A stretch of DNA of 64,000 nucleotides from Nymphaea colorata (GCF_008831285.2 NC_045149.1:4207500-4271499), one strand, 5' to 3'. Shown: positions 48,573-60,449, counted from the first letter of the stretch. A program made the numbers and translations. The notes: a model not told the origin generated them from the letters alone.

Positions 48573-48625
48573 CGAAACGAGGTTTTGGAGGCAAACACCG
48601 ATTTTGCCTCTGAGACCTCGTTTCG
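48573..48625. repeat. Short hairpin
   Basis: CGAAACGAGG...GAGGCAAA on the left pairs with TTTTGCCTC...ACCTCGTTTCG on the right around a ~6-base loop, with a few mismatches. It lies between the Harbinger right end and the resumption of the family A sequence, so it may be part of that insertion or a separate small foldback. Confidence 0.75.
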
Positions 48626-48639
48626 GTGGGGTTGCCAAC

Positions 48640-49815
48640 TGCACACACAGTATCTCGAACTCACAAATGCAAAACTAAACATGTTTTCAAGCTCATTTTC
48701 TAAAACTCTAGGTTTAGATATGTTGAGATCCAAAACCCTATTTTGAACCTACATAAAACCACATTAGGTTCACTCGATTCCTTAGTCAAGGTCCGACATT
48801 GAGCCCATTATTCGCTCATTCTGGAAACTAGTTAGGCTCACCTACCTCTTTTTGAACCCAAATAGGTTGTGTGGACCTAGAATGGATCTAGACCTTGTGA
48901 ATGGTATTTCAAGTCTTTGAATTTGAACTCGGATCTAATTGAATTTAGATTTCACAAATTAGATCATGATTTGGATATTAGATTTGGAACATCAGATCTG
49001 GAGCTCAAGCAACTAGGATCATGATTTTAATCCTACATAAAATTGGATTTTAATTTGGATTTTGAATATTATATCTAAAACTTTGGCTCCCAAATGATAG
49101 AATTTGGATCACAATTTCAGACCTTAAAGGACTATATCTCAATTTGGAATTGGGTTTCAGATCTCCACTTTATTTGGATCAAGAGCTCAAATTTTTACAA
49201 GTTTCGATTTTAGACTTAACACACACAATCAATCTTAGTCAACCCCTAGCTCCAAACCCTAATTTAAACTTTCAGATTTGGACAACTGAATGGGATCATA
49301 AAGTGCAGATTTGGATTATTTCTAGAACAGATCTTGAGGTGCATTAATATACCTTGGATTTCAATTCACAATTTCTTTAGGTCTACGTCCCAAGAACTTT
49401 GGAAACCAGATCTCAATTCGGTATAAACTTTGTTTGCATACATTCATATTAGATCTAGGACCATTGCACGGGTTGATGATGATACAAATCATGAACTATG
49501 TCCCTAGGATCCAATCGTATATTTTTCAGTTCACGCAATCCAATTTCCAATGACATGTTTGGATCTTCCAGAATGTCATCTTCTTTTCAAATTCAGGGCA
49601 TGTTTGTATCTAGATGACAATCAAAACTTAGAATCTGAAACAATTAGTCTAGCCCTTGATCAGATTACCTATGGTAAACGTGTTAGGAATAATTAGATCT
49701 CATACGACAGATTGAGTCCTATCTCTTGTAATTTTCCGTAGGAGGTTAGGAGGTGAGTGCATTTTGTTTGAACTTTTTCCATATGAATGGTTATATGCAA
49801 GATTACAAAATTTTG
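48640..49815 (+). repeat. Composite repeat, part A copy 1 (A1)
   Basis: Aligns with 53966-54880 through GAGATC.AAAACCCTA, ACCACATTAGGTT, CATTGAGCCCA, AGGTTGTGTG, CCTTGTGAATGG and on to TTAGGAGGTGAGT and TTTTGCATG. It continues B1 across the inserted Harbinger element. A third copy is 17690-19030. Confidence 0.75.
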
Positions 49816-50399
49816 CATGCCAACAGAAAAGACGTTGACGGGGCCCTACCTCTACTTTGACAAGATTAAGTGTTCCAGATCATTAGGATTTAGTTCTCAC
49901 CCAAACCATGTACCTATCTAGGTTTCCTCATTTGATGTATGCACTCTTGTTTGCAGTAGGATATAGAATTGAGAGGAATTTCACGTGTTCATGTAGTTCT
50001 AGGATTGAATACAACTCCTCTCAATTTAGATGTATGTGAAAACCATGTTTGCTTCCCTCTATTTAAATCTCTTTCTTATGGTCTGCATTGAACCTATATC
50101 AGTGTCGGTCATTATGTCTCAAAATTTTCTCTATTAGGCAATAATTTTGGGGGTTCAACGGTAGACCAACTTACTAGAGGTGGGTATTGGCCATCTCCTT
50201 ACCACATGCTGAGACAATGGTCTCGTATATTAGAAAGGTCCAAGGAGAATTGGGAGTCCTAAGCTATTGAACCCAATGAGGAGTCTATGCTATGTACATC
50301 GGATTTTACCCTAGTATAAAGACATAACTCGATATAGAACTGTTATTGATCACAAAGCTTATAAGATCTAGCTTAAGATGAAGCCCAGGTCCACCTCCT
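49816..50399. other. Spacer between composite repeats 1 and 2
   Basis: No match to the B or A parts that I can see and no gene. It separates two B-A units in the same direction. Confidence 0.4.
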
Positions 50400-51092
50400 G
50401 AACACTTAGTTTGAGCCTACAAAACCCACACTGAGCTCATTTTGCATGCCCAAAACTCAGATCCTTGATTCATATCACAGAATCAGAATTTAGATCTGCA
50501 ATATGCTTTGATTCAGATCTAGCTCTTAATTTCAAATCTTTAGATCTTAACTTCTCAATCCATATCTCGATCAAGACTTTAGATCCAAAACCTAGATCAA
50601 AATTCTTAATCCCAATCTAGATCTCTCCAAATTCATATAGCAATTTGAACCTGTATTTGAATTGAAGGCTTAGAACCTAAATAAGTTAGATGTTACACAT
50701 GCCATGACCCTGTTGAATCTTCCACTCCCAAGGACATGTGTTGTAGTCCTATTGAACCTTCCACTCTCAAGAGCACGTGCCATCATCTCCCACTTTCTAT
50801 AGGGACACATGGGATTCATCTATAATTTGGGAGAAATTGAAGGGAGATGCACCAAGACATTTGTCCCTCATTCCTATAGACATGTGATGATTTTCTATGT
50901 ACTTAGAGTTAGGGGTGGGTATCGGGTCGGGCCGGGCCAGTACCGGGCCTGGCCACCAAAACTTAGGCCCAGCCCAGCCCGCCGACCTCCTCGGCTCCTC
51001 CTGCCGCTGACCTCCCTCCTCCTACTTGAACTCCCATTGGTGTCGGTTAGATCGTAGAAGGCTTGCTTGGTGGCGGTGATTCTGGTTCCTGG

Positions 51093-51330
51093 ATGGGAGA
51101 AGATGAGGAAATGGCCGATTTTGATGCCGCGCAGGAGAGGGTGATCGACTGGGAGCAGGGTTTGCCGACCTTGGAAGATTTGATGCCCCTCTCGCAGACG
51201 CTGATCCCACCGGAGCTCGCTTCGGCTTTCAGCATCACACTGGATCCTTGTCGGACCATCCTGGATGTGAACCGTGCTTCCCAAAACACCATCACAAGGC
51301 TTCGGCGCCGTGTTGACCCGCTCTCTGAAA
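51093..51330 (+). pseudogene. LUX/PCL1-like MYB-domain clock factor, N-terminal fragment
   Basis: An open frame from ATG at 51093 reads MGEDEEMADFD, then VIDWEQGLPTLEDLMPLSQ, LIPPELASAFSIT, DPCRTILDVNRASQNTI. This matches the N-terminus of plant LUX ARRHYTHMO/PCL1 and its relatives (MGEE start, EW..GLP...L.PLS..LIPP.LA.AFSI, DVNRAS). Only about 70 codons are present, and the GARP/MYB DNA-binding domain is absent. After LRRR the frame passes into a purine-rich repeat coding Gly/Arg/Glu. The frame stays open to 51938 only because purine repeats lack stops. It is a captured fragment inside the TIR element. Identification is from memory of the family. Confidence 0.7.
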
Positions 51331-51334
51331 ATCT

Positions 51335-51740
51335 GAAATCGGGAAGGGGGAAGGAGATGGGAAGGGGGGAGATGGAACTGGGAAGGGGAGGGGAACTGGG
51401 AAGGGGGAGGGAGATGGGAAGGAGGAGGGAGCCCGTCGGGGGGAACTGGGAAGGGGAAAGGGGAGGGGGAACTGAGAAGGGGAAGGGAGACGGGAAGGGG
51501 GAAGGAGACAGGAAGTGGGGAAGGGGGAGGGAGCCCGTGGGGGAACTGGGAAGGGGAAGGGGAGGGAGCCCGTGGGGGGAACTGGGAAGGGGAAGGGGGA
51601 GGAAGACGGGAAGGGGGAAGGAGACGGGAAGTGGGGAAGGGAGCCCGTCGGGGGAACTGGGAAGGGGAGGGGGAACTGAGACGGGAAGGGGGAAGGAGAC
51701 GGGAAGTGGGGAAGGCCGAAGGGGGGAGGGAGCCCGTCGG
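51335..51740 (+). repeat. G/A-rich tandem repeat (polypurine, G-quadruplex prone)
   Basis: About 400 bp of almost pure purine on the plus strand, made of repeated GGGAGCCCGTSGGGGGAACT and GGGAAGGGGGAAGGAGACGG blocks, the former about five times. Runs of three to six G recur every few bases. Both strands are open in several frames, giving long spurious ORFs (338 residues on the minus strand, 291 on the plus). Confidence 0.9.
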
Positions 51741-51929
51741 GCGGACCGGGCCGCCGCTGGGCCTGCCTATCCGGCCCTGGCCCGGCCCGGTCCCGCTGTC
51801 GGGCCTGGGATTTTCTCGGCCCGAACCCGGCCCATACCGGGCCGGGCCAGGCCTACCCGGCGGCGGCCCGGCCCCACGCCCAGCCTTATTAGGACTATGA
51901 GTCCTCCTCATTGGGAAACCCGCACTTAT

Positions 51930-51937
51930 TATAAATA
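51930..51937 (+). promoter_or_regulatory. Conserved TATA element of repeat B2
   Basis: TATAAATA within CTTATTATAAATAGGCTAGAG, identical to the B1 block at 39800-39820. It is followed by a CT-rich stretch (CTCATTCTCTCTC). The GC-rich element inserted about 40 bases upstream. Confidence 0.5.
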
Positions 51938-53965
51938 GGCTAGAGAGGGGGGGGGGAGAGGGGTGGGTGTCTCATTCTCTCTCTAATCTTGTACTTTCTT
52001 TGGAGGTATGTCATATTATGTTATCTTTGTTATTTCTTTTAGATTCTCTCCCTAATTACATGTTTTTTTCTACGAAAATTCATGGAGGTCTCACTTTCGC
52101 ATGTCCAACCCCAAGGAGGCACAGGAAAGAAGAATGAGAAACAATGAACAAGAAAGAAAAAGAAGCAAGGAAGAACAAGAAGATGAACAATAAGAGGAAG
52201 AAGTTGTCAGCTCAAAAAAACAACTTTCTTTTCTTCCTTCATTTTTTTTGTCTTCTTTTCTTATGAATGTCCCACGTTCTTATCTTCTCATCTCTTCCCT
52301 TTCTCTTCTCATCACCATATGCATTGAGGAAGACTCTCAGAATCTTTATGAGAAATTGCCCCTCTTTGCTTCTATTCCATATATGTATGTGTTATTCATG
52401 ATTGTTTTCCTTTTATGTTAATGGTCTACAAATCTTTCAGCCATTACATTCTGGATTTTTATATGTTTTCTAGTTTTAGAGATGTATCTTCTTAAGATCA
52501 TGAAAATTTCGGAATTGCAAAAATTCTAAAGCATAGCCTAACTTCAAGAAGTTGTATCTCTCTTTCCAGAAATATTATTAACAATATATAAAAGGGCGTG
52601 TTTGCTCTATATGCCTACTTCACTTTTCCCAAATCTTATCGAATTCTAAGTTTGTTTGGTCATACATTTGATCATTTTTTCAAAGTCTATTTTTTTGCAA
52701 CTCTCAAACTACAAAATTGGGTTTTGAGACTTCTCTAACTTGTGAACTTTGTAACATTTGATTGCTAGCTCCCATTTACATTCTATAAGAGCTAGAAGTA
52801 GATCAGGTGTCATGTATGGCCCCACCAAATATCAATCAATTCCAAGTTGATTTGATCAATCAATTAGGTGATTTACTCAACACTATTTTTTTTTGTAATT
52901 TTCTATAGAATTCTGCAAAATCATTTTTTTCTCAAAACTTTTGATTTGTTTCTCTTTCTTTATTTAATCATTTTTGAAACTTTCTTCTCCCATTGATTAT
53001 TTATTGTGTAAAGAACCTACAAACCATATTTTAGGAAAAACAAGTTGATTTGCCATCCTTTCATTCATTTCAAATGTGGTCAAGGACTTATGCAATCAGT
53101 TATATTTTTGTTATTTATGTTTATGCTCTAAGTTCTTGAAGTCATAACTTTTTACTCCTTACATGTTTTTCTGATATGTAAAGTTTTAATAGTTTTCTGT
53201 TACGTAGAAATTTTACAGACCAATTTTGAGAATAATCTAAGTTGATTTAATGTGGCTTTGGTCTTTCAAATATGCTTCTCTAAACCATTTTTCTTGTCAT
53301 AGGTTTCTGGCCTTATGTCTCTTAGTTCCTAGAAGGTTTTCCAAATCTATCACTTGGAGGTGATTGTCTAATGTGTAGATAGTCTTCCTACCAAATTTCT
53401 TGTTAATATAACATTGTTAACCTATATTTTGAATTCAGAAGTACATTATCGTGTTTTCCAAACTTTGTTAAATTTTCATGTTTCAACTTGTTAGCCTAGG
53501 ATCAATCCGATTTTAAAGTGTGCCTTTGATTTCTCTCTTGTTTTAGTGTCCTAACTCTAGTCTATGGTGTATAGGCTTGTGTTTGGTGTTTGCTTTTTAA
53601 ATGTTATAGTGCAATATTTGATTTCAAACTTGCATTCGAGCTCACTTACGAATTTGAAGTACCTCAACACATGCCTCAAGACAATAGTCATTGCACATAT
53701 ATTATTGATCAGGCTTGGCTCCAATGTAGCGTCAGATTTCAAAAACCATACATATTATAATGTTCTGTAATGTTTTGTGTGCATTCATATAGTTTGCTTT
53801 TCTTTGCGTCATGCATTTAATTTCAAACAATGCACTTAGAATTTGGTCTATGTGATGCAAGAATCAGGACAGGTTATCAACTACATGCCTGCAACAATAG
53901 TCCTTGCATGCACTTGATCTAAATTGAGTTTCATAAGGATGCACATTTCAAAAACATAGTGTTGA

Positions 53966-54880
53966 ACTGCATAGTTTCAAAATTGAACCTCGTTTCAAAC
54001 CCATTTTTTAAAACACTAGGCTTAGATAGGATTGAGATCTAAAACCCTAGCTTGAACCTACCTAAAACCACATTAGGTTGACTCAATGCCTCAAGTCCCG
54101 GCATTGAGCCCACTACTCATTCATGTGAACCCAATTAGTACCTTGATCCTAGTTAGCCTCACAGGTTTTTCTTTGAACCTAGATAGGTTGTGTGAATCTA
54201 GAATGGATCCAAACCTTGTGAATGGGATTTCAGATTTTTGAATTTGAACCTGGATCTCATTAAATATGGATTTAGAAGATTGGATCCTAATTTAGATATT
54301 ATATTTGGAACATTAGGTCTAGATGCCAAGTAGCTTGGATCATGATTTGGATCTTTTCAATTTGTATTTTGGATATCATATCTAGAACTTTGGATCTCAG
54401 TTCTTAGAATTTGGATCACAATTTCATACCTAAGGTTATATCTCAATTTGGATTTGGATTTCTAATCTCCACTTTATTTGGATCAAGTTCATAGCTTTTT
54501 AGAAGTTTGATTTCAAACTTAAACATAGCTGGCCCCTAGATCCAAACCCTAATTTAAACTTTCAGAATTGGACCATTTAATTGAATCATGAAGTATATTT
54601 TTGGATAATTTAGAATTAAAAACTGAATTTAAATGTTTGATGATCCACTTAGGCCTTCCAAAATCTCATCATCTTTTCAAATTTAGGGCATCCTAGGATC
54701 TAGATGACAATCATATCTTGAAATCTAAATTGCCCTTGATAAAGGTACCATAAATGAATAGATTTCATAGCGACAAGTCGGGTCCTATCTCTCGTAATTT
54801 CTTGCGAAAGATAAGGAGGTGAGTAAATCTTTTTCCATAAGAATGGTCATCTTTAAGATTGCAACATTTTGCATGTAAAC
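53966..54880 (+). repeat. Composite repeat, part A copy 2 (A2)
   Basis: Follows B2 without interruption and aligns with A1 and A3. It ends near AACATTTTGCATG. No coding sequence. Confidence 0.72.
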
Positions 54881-56410
54881 AACATTTTGTACATGTCTTC
54901 GTGAACCCAATAAGGACGAGCCTAGGCAGAGCTCACCTAAAATTTTCACTGAACCAGGATTTCCAAAAATGGCAGCCAGGCTGAGCCAAAAAAAACCTGC
55001 ATCCAACCCAGGTTTGCAACCATTTTTCAAAACCAAACCTAGCCTAGGTCCAACACAAGTGATTGAGTCTGAGACTATGCATTGAATGTGTTTTTCTTCC
55101 ACTCCGTATTCATGCATTGTTCATTCTCCATGCTTAATATCAATCCCAATGCTTTATCAAGAATCGATCACACTTCTCCGTGCACACTTCTTTTTTGTAG
55201 AATCAAATTTGGATCAAATTCGAGATTGTAGTGAATGACTTTCGATTGAAAACACAATTTTTCAATAAAGTTTATGTTTCTTTGAGTGAGGACATGACAA
55301 AAAAATAGTCAAGTATCAATCTCCTCATGGGAGGTCGACCCTCTCTCCCACCTATAAATGGGGTACCCCCCTTCTCTCTCCATGTTTTTCCAAACAGTTG
55401 CTTAAAAAGGTTTTAGTCAAATTAAGTTAAATTTTTATAGTCTTTGGTCTAAGTTTTTGTTTGGGCTGAATTAGCACTCAATCAAGACCCAACTAGGCTC
55501 AGTGCAGAGAACTTGGGAGGGGGCTCGGTCAGGTCTTTAGGTTCAAGTAATTTTTTCCCCTCCTCTTTCTTTCATTATCTACAATTTAGTGCATTTCTTG
55601 CTTAATTTTTGTGTGTTCTAGATTTTTTTTTACTTTTAACATGCTTAGTTTAGGTTATTTCTTCCTTAGCTCCTAGATTTTTGTTTGCATCCTCAAAAAA
55701 TTTTGGTCTTTGGAGTACTCGAGAAAAATGAGTTTTGCTTTGAAAATGAGAGAGAAATGGACTCGTCCGTCAGTACGAGGATTGATCGCTCCCGAAGCCT
55801 TTACCAGGGACAATCAATCCAAGGGCTATGTTTATTATTGTGGCTTAAACATCTTTTTCATTCTATATGCGGTGTAGAAAAATATTGAAAGTTTGATGTT
55901 TCAAACTTTTTGAAAAGAGTTTTGAAGAATTATTTGAGAATGTGAAATATTTTGGGAAAAACTAGAATTGAAAGATCTTTGTAAATATCATTTGGAAAAC
56001 TTGGGAAATCATTTTGAAGTCACTTTAGTGTTCTCTTAAGACTTTAAGTAGGTTTGAGGCTTTTGCTTTAATTCAATTACTACCTAGTTAGAGCTTCATC
56101 TCATCTTACTTAAGTTCTTTTAGAGATGTGGTTGTGGTCATTTGTGATGTTAAGTGAATGTGGATGCATGAATGCATTGATCCTATATGGTTCATTCCTA
56201 CCACAGCATTCATTTAAAGGCATTTCTACCATCACATACATCTAAGATTTTTGTAATAAACATTTTTTATGACAAGAGGAAAGTTTTTGAAAATAGGATA
56301 AGTTTGTAGACCCTCAAGCATGATTCCAATATTGGGTCATTACTTGAGTTTTGGTCTTAGTGAAGCCCGCAAATGAGAAACTAAAATCTTAAATCATAAG
56401 AGAAAAATAT
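54881..56410. other. Unclassified intergenic DNA with a TATA-like element
   Basis: CACCTATAAATGGGG at 55350-55364 lies before a CT-rich tract and resembles a promoter of an LTR or a gene, but no coding sequence follows. The frame at 54785-55117 has no recognised domain. Confidence 0.35.
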
Positions 56411-56800
56411 TGAAATAATGGAAAATATGAAAGACTTTTATAGAGAGAAATGTAGAGAAAGAGAAAGAGAAAGAGAAAGAGATATTGAAAATCATAAAAT
56501 CAAAGATATAAAAGAAAGAGAGATGTGTATTCATATACATATTTATATATACATATATATGTATATATATACATATAGATGCATATATAAAAGCCTGTGA
56601 AAAGGAGGTTTAAATGAAATAGAGAAGAGAAGATGATTTTAGAAAGCGAGAGAGATTTTAAAATGGAATACATGTATATATATTCATATATACATATACG
56701 AAAGTTTGTAAAAGAATATGTTAAATCATAAAGAGAGAAAGACAAAGAAAGACATTAATGTGCACGTATACGTATATAACATGTATATACACGTAAGTCT
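56411..56800. repeat. GA-rich and AT microsatellite cluster
   Basis: GAGAAA repeats (about 56450-56485) are followed by clusters of ACATATATGTATATATA around 56535-56590 and 56670-56700 and more GA tracts. Frames are low-complexity. Confidence 0.7.
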
Positions 56801-57230
56801 TCATGGGTATTAAAATCAAGAAATGACTTAAAAATAGCCGACTTCAACTTTTAATATGGGCCGGAGGAAAACTTGGGCTCATGTAAGAGCGTAAGTTAAG
56901 TCTCCAAGGCCGCATTAGAGAGGGTATTTGGTTTTGAAAATCTTTTGGAAAACATGCTTCTAAATATGAACATAAAAACATATTATTTGCTTAAAGAAAA
57001 TACATTTCTTCCACCATTGGGTATGAAAGAAAATCAAATATTCATGAAATGAGGAATGACGAAACACTCATTGGGGTTCCTAATCGGGTGATTAAGAAAT
57101 AAAGTAAGTGTGAAAATGACATGAAGATGCACTTTAACATGTACAAATTCGTGGAGGGCTTTCTCGGGTTGGACAAGTCTCAACGTCAAAATAAACATAA
57201 GAATGAATAAAAATCTCAACCCAAGCACTC
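56801..57230. other. Intergenic DNA, nothing recognised
   Basis: No motif recognised. It may belong to the LTR-like sequence that follows. Confidence 0.35.
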
Positions 57231-58693
57231 ATTCTCACCGTGTATTTGCTTATTAGTTAAGGAAAAATTAGAACATCATGCATGAACATCACCTCAAGCA
57301 TTTATGATGAGTAAGACAATATAGCAAGCATGTTTTTTGGAGATAAAATCAAGAAATGGAATTTATTCTGCCTTGCGCTCACTCTCGGTGCACTCAAGAT
57401 ATAGCTCTCGATTTCAGATAAGAAATCATTTGAACTTTCTTACACGGCCATGGGGAGGTAGCAAGAGGAAATAAAGAAATGAAAATGAAGGATTACAAAC
57501 CTCGAATATGAATGATATTAGAAATGAGCTCTCTCTTTTGAATGACCTTAGAGTCACCTCGGATGATGCTCCAAGATGATGAACATCCAAGAGATCTCTT
57601 TGCGCTCATTTGAAGAATTTGAACTTAGAGAATGTTTGCTCCCAAGGTTGGAGAAGAAGAGAGAAATGAAGAGAACTAAGGAAAATTTGGATTTTCAAGT
57701 GAGAAAGCACAAGATGATCTACAAGGGTTGGCTCATACCCAAGAGGGAAGTGTGCGGGTATTTATAGGGAGATTTGGAGCCAAAACTCAAAATTTGATTT
57801 TTTTTGAATTATTTTTAAACGTTGGAGGAAGATTGTTGGGTTATTTATAGGTTTCTCAAATAATTTTGCATTATTTTTAATTTTTTTTTATAAAAAATAG
57901 GTTTTGACTAAGTGGGATTGGCCATTAGCCCTGCAAACACTACGTTGGGGTGTGGGCAGGGCTGTTGCCCACCCAAAGAAACCAAAACCGCCCCCCCAAA
58001 GGGGTAATTTCTGTAATAAAATGGGGGCCTGCATTGTTGCAGGCCCCTACCCGGGCGCTATTACACGCTAGGCGCAACAGTGCCCGGAGTTGGGAAAACG
58101 CGCGTGGCAACGCGCAAGGCCTGCCGCGTGCTGCAACCACCGCTACAACAATCACGTAACGTGGTCGCTGTAGCGATCGCTTCACGCGATCACATGCGCA
58201 TTGCGTGACGCATGGTCGTGCGACTGCGCGTCGGGGGATGTGCGGTCTCTCTCTTTAAAAAAAAAAAAAAACTTTTTTGAATAAAATCAAGTAAAATCTA
58301 ATAAAATGAAATAAATAATGTTGTTTATATAAAACTTTTTTTTAATTTAAAATGTGTAAAAAGTTTTTGTTGAAAATGGGAAGCTGCTTCAGCCTCGTTT
58401 TTAGCCATCGACGTGTTCTAGTGAGTGGGTTAAGTTTCAAAAACATATTTTTGGTGCGAGGACAAAACATAAAATAATGGAGAGGTCTGTGCATGCGTGC
58501 ACAATGCTTATAGCACCAGACTTTGTCGTTTTTGAGCTTGATTTTTGACTTTGAGTTTGAAATGCTTGATTTGGATTTGATTTTGGGTTTTGGATTTGAG
58601 AATTGGACTTTGGATTTGAATCTTGCGCCTGAAGTTGGGTTTTGTGCTTGGGTAAAATAACGTAGTCTTTTGGAAAAATTTGGGGTGATTACA
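57231..58693 (-). repeat. Probable solo or truncated LTR, minus strand
   Basis: On the minus strand the right end begins TGTAATCACCCC (ending at 58693 on plus), a usual LTR start. A TATA box CCTATAAATACC follows about 930 bases later (complement of 57757-57768), then a leader with TCTCTTCTTCTCC. Between start and TATA is a CpG-rich block (about 57960-58250). The left end, a primer site and internal coding were not found, so it may be a solo LTR or a fragment. Confidence 0.45.
57759..57766 (-). promoter_or_regulatory. TATA box of the minus-strand LTR-like sequence
   Basis: The complement reads CTATAAATACCCGC, a strong TATA context typical of plant LTR promoters. Transcription would run leftward. 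Confidence 0.45.
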
Positions 58694-60449
58694 GATTTTT
58701 CTTATTTACTTTAGTAATGCTATAGTTTAGCTTACTTATTTTTCAAGGATAGATTTATATTAAGTTTCGTACACTAGGCCCCTCCCATCCATGTCGTATC
58801 CTTTTAATTTTATATCTTTTGCTCTCTTCGCTTTGTGAGTCTGAGTCAACTCCATTAAAGAAAGTGTTGTACCCCCTTTGATGGTGATTAGTTCTCCATT
58901 TAAATGATGCATGTAGATCATATCATTTATGCTTCTACTAGACATGTGTTGCACAATTATTGTCAATGTGCACCTAAATCACCTTTCACCAACTTGAACC
59001 CTGTTTGAAACTAAATTGAATTAGCCTAGTAGCATGCTATGTGGCATTAGCCCTAGCATGTAAACACCTAGACTTAGCCTAGTCCTCATGCAGGACCACT
59101 TTCAAAATCATAAATTTTCTTCAAATGGTTTGAAAATCAACCACTTGATTTCAAAATCCCTAGGTCATATTGACATGGAGTTTAACCTTAGTCTTGTTCT
59201 CCGAGACATCACTCAGACTGGTCTTAGAGCCCACTACTCAAAGCCCAAACCAGTCTGGACCTAGTGGACCTCTAAATGACCCACATCTATTCAACATGAA
59301 ACCTACATGATTTGTTAATTTCAAGTTAGGATCCTTTCCAAAGTCAAACCCAGCCTAGCTAGGTTCAAACCCTTAGCCTAGTTTGGTTGGTTGATTTACC
59401 ACTAACCTATTCAGATATGGGATTTCAATTGAAGAGTATTGAATCTTAATCGTAAACCATAGATTTATCTAAACCAAGATATTAAACCCAACTATAGTGC
59501 ATTTGGATCTCAAGGATTATAGTATTGGACTTTGGAACTCAGATTTTGGATATTAAACCTTAGATTCTAGATCATGGATCCTGTATGTAACTTTCCAGTC
59601 TTTGTCAATAGGATCATGTATGTAAACACTTGTTGTACTTGATTTGCTAATTTGAAAGGTCCACATTTTATACATGTAAAACCAAAATTAATAAGTATAA
59701 ATCCAAATTCAACTACTTTCAAACATCTGCCACATGGACTAAGAACATAAACCAATTACATTTTATCAATACAAGCTTAAGATCCCCATAATTTGTCACT
59801 TCAATAATGTATGTCAAAAAAATAGAATATGGATATTTATTTCAATTAGATTTCTATTCTTTCTGATTGAGAACTTGATGTCACACTACTATTTTGGGTT
59901 TTCATGCTTCTCCCTCTGCCTTTTATATGAAACCAAAATCTATTTATAACGAATCCTTTAAACCTTCTTGTAAAGGTTTGAGGCTATGAGAAAGCCATTT
60001 AACTTATATTATGTTTTGACCTCCTTGATGTAATTATCCAACTTACTACTTGAAAATTTCAATTAACATATGTTGTAGGATATTTGATAAAATTTGTTAT
60101 AGAACTAAATCGCTTACATGCTTTTTGAACCAATCTTAAATCTCTTTTTTGTATAGGTGTTTCATTTCAAGAGGTGATTTTTGATGTTGCATACTTAATA
60201 TTTGAAGATGTAACCTACATATTTAAAAAATATATGTGACTAAAATGCATAAAGATAATGACATGAAAATAGCCTTTAAAAATAAATATCTTACTGAGGA
60301 TATTCTGTAACATGTGACCTCTTCAACAACATATATTGATGTACTGTTGTAAGGTGTTGTCATTCGATGGAAATACTTCAATCTTCTTAAGAATATGACT
60401 ATATTTATTCTCTATAGACAGTTATATCTAGTTTCAATTATACACAAAT
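58694..60449. other. Intergenic DNA with a diverged family-A-like stretch
   Basis: About 58960-59600 is rich in AACCTAGC, TTTGGATCT and AGATTTTGGAT words in the style of family A. No coding motif recognised. Confidence 0.4.

Larger units (their letters stand above)
50911..51886 (+). mobile_element. GC-rich TIR element carrying a LUX/PCL1-like gene fragment
   Basis: A sharply GC-rich block of about 975 bp in AT-rich DNA, absent from the homologous site in B1 (about 39760). The ends are imperfect inverted repeats: AGGGGTGGGTATCGGGTCGGGCC on the left and, reverse-complemented, AAGGCTGGGCGTGGGGCCGGGCC on the right (17 of 23 match). AGGGGTGGG ends with GGGCCGG repeats are common on plant hAT-type elements; that is my inference. 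An 8-bp target duplication is not evident. No transposase is present, so it is non-autonomous, with captured gene sequence in the manner of Pack-type elements. Confidence 0.65.
50400..53959 (+). repeat. Composite repeat, part B copy 2 (B2), interrupted
   Basis: Homologous to 39390-41613. It is longer because of a GC-rich inserted element (50911-51886) placed just upstream of the TATA block, about 200 bp near 52040-52250 absent from B1, and extra sequence near 50530-50690. It runs directly into A2. Confidence 0.78.

Noticed and set aside
51631-51900. 89-residue Gly/Arg frame
   Set aside because: Repeat-derived and in a different frame from the LUX-like fragment.
50895-51911. 338-residue Pro/Ser-rich frame on the minus strand, the longest in the window
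   Set aside because: It mirrors the polypurine repeat and GC-rich TIR ends; absence of stops is a composition effect. The recognisable protein is on the other strand.
54785-55117. 110-residue minus-strand frame
   Set aside because: It crosses the end of repeat A2 and has no recognisable domain.
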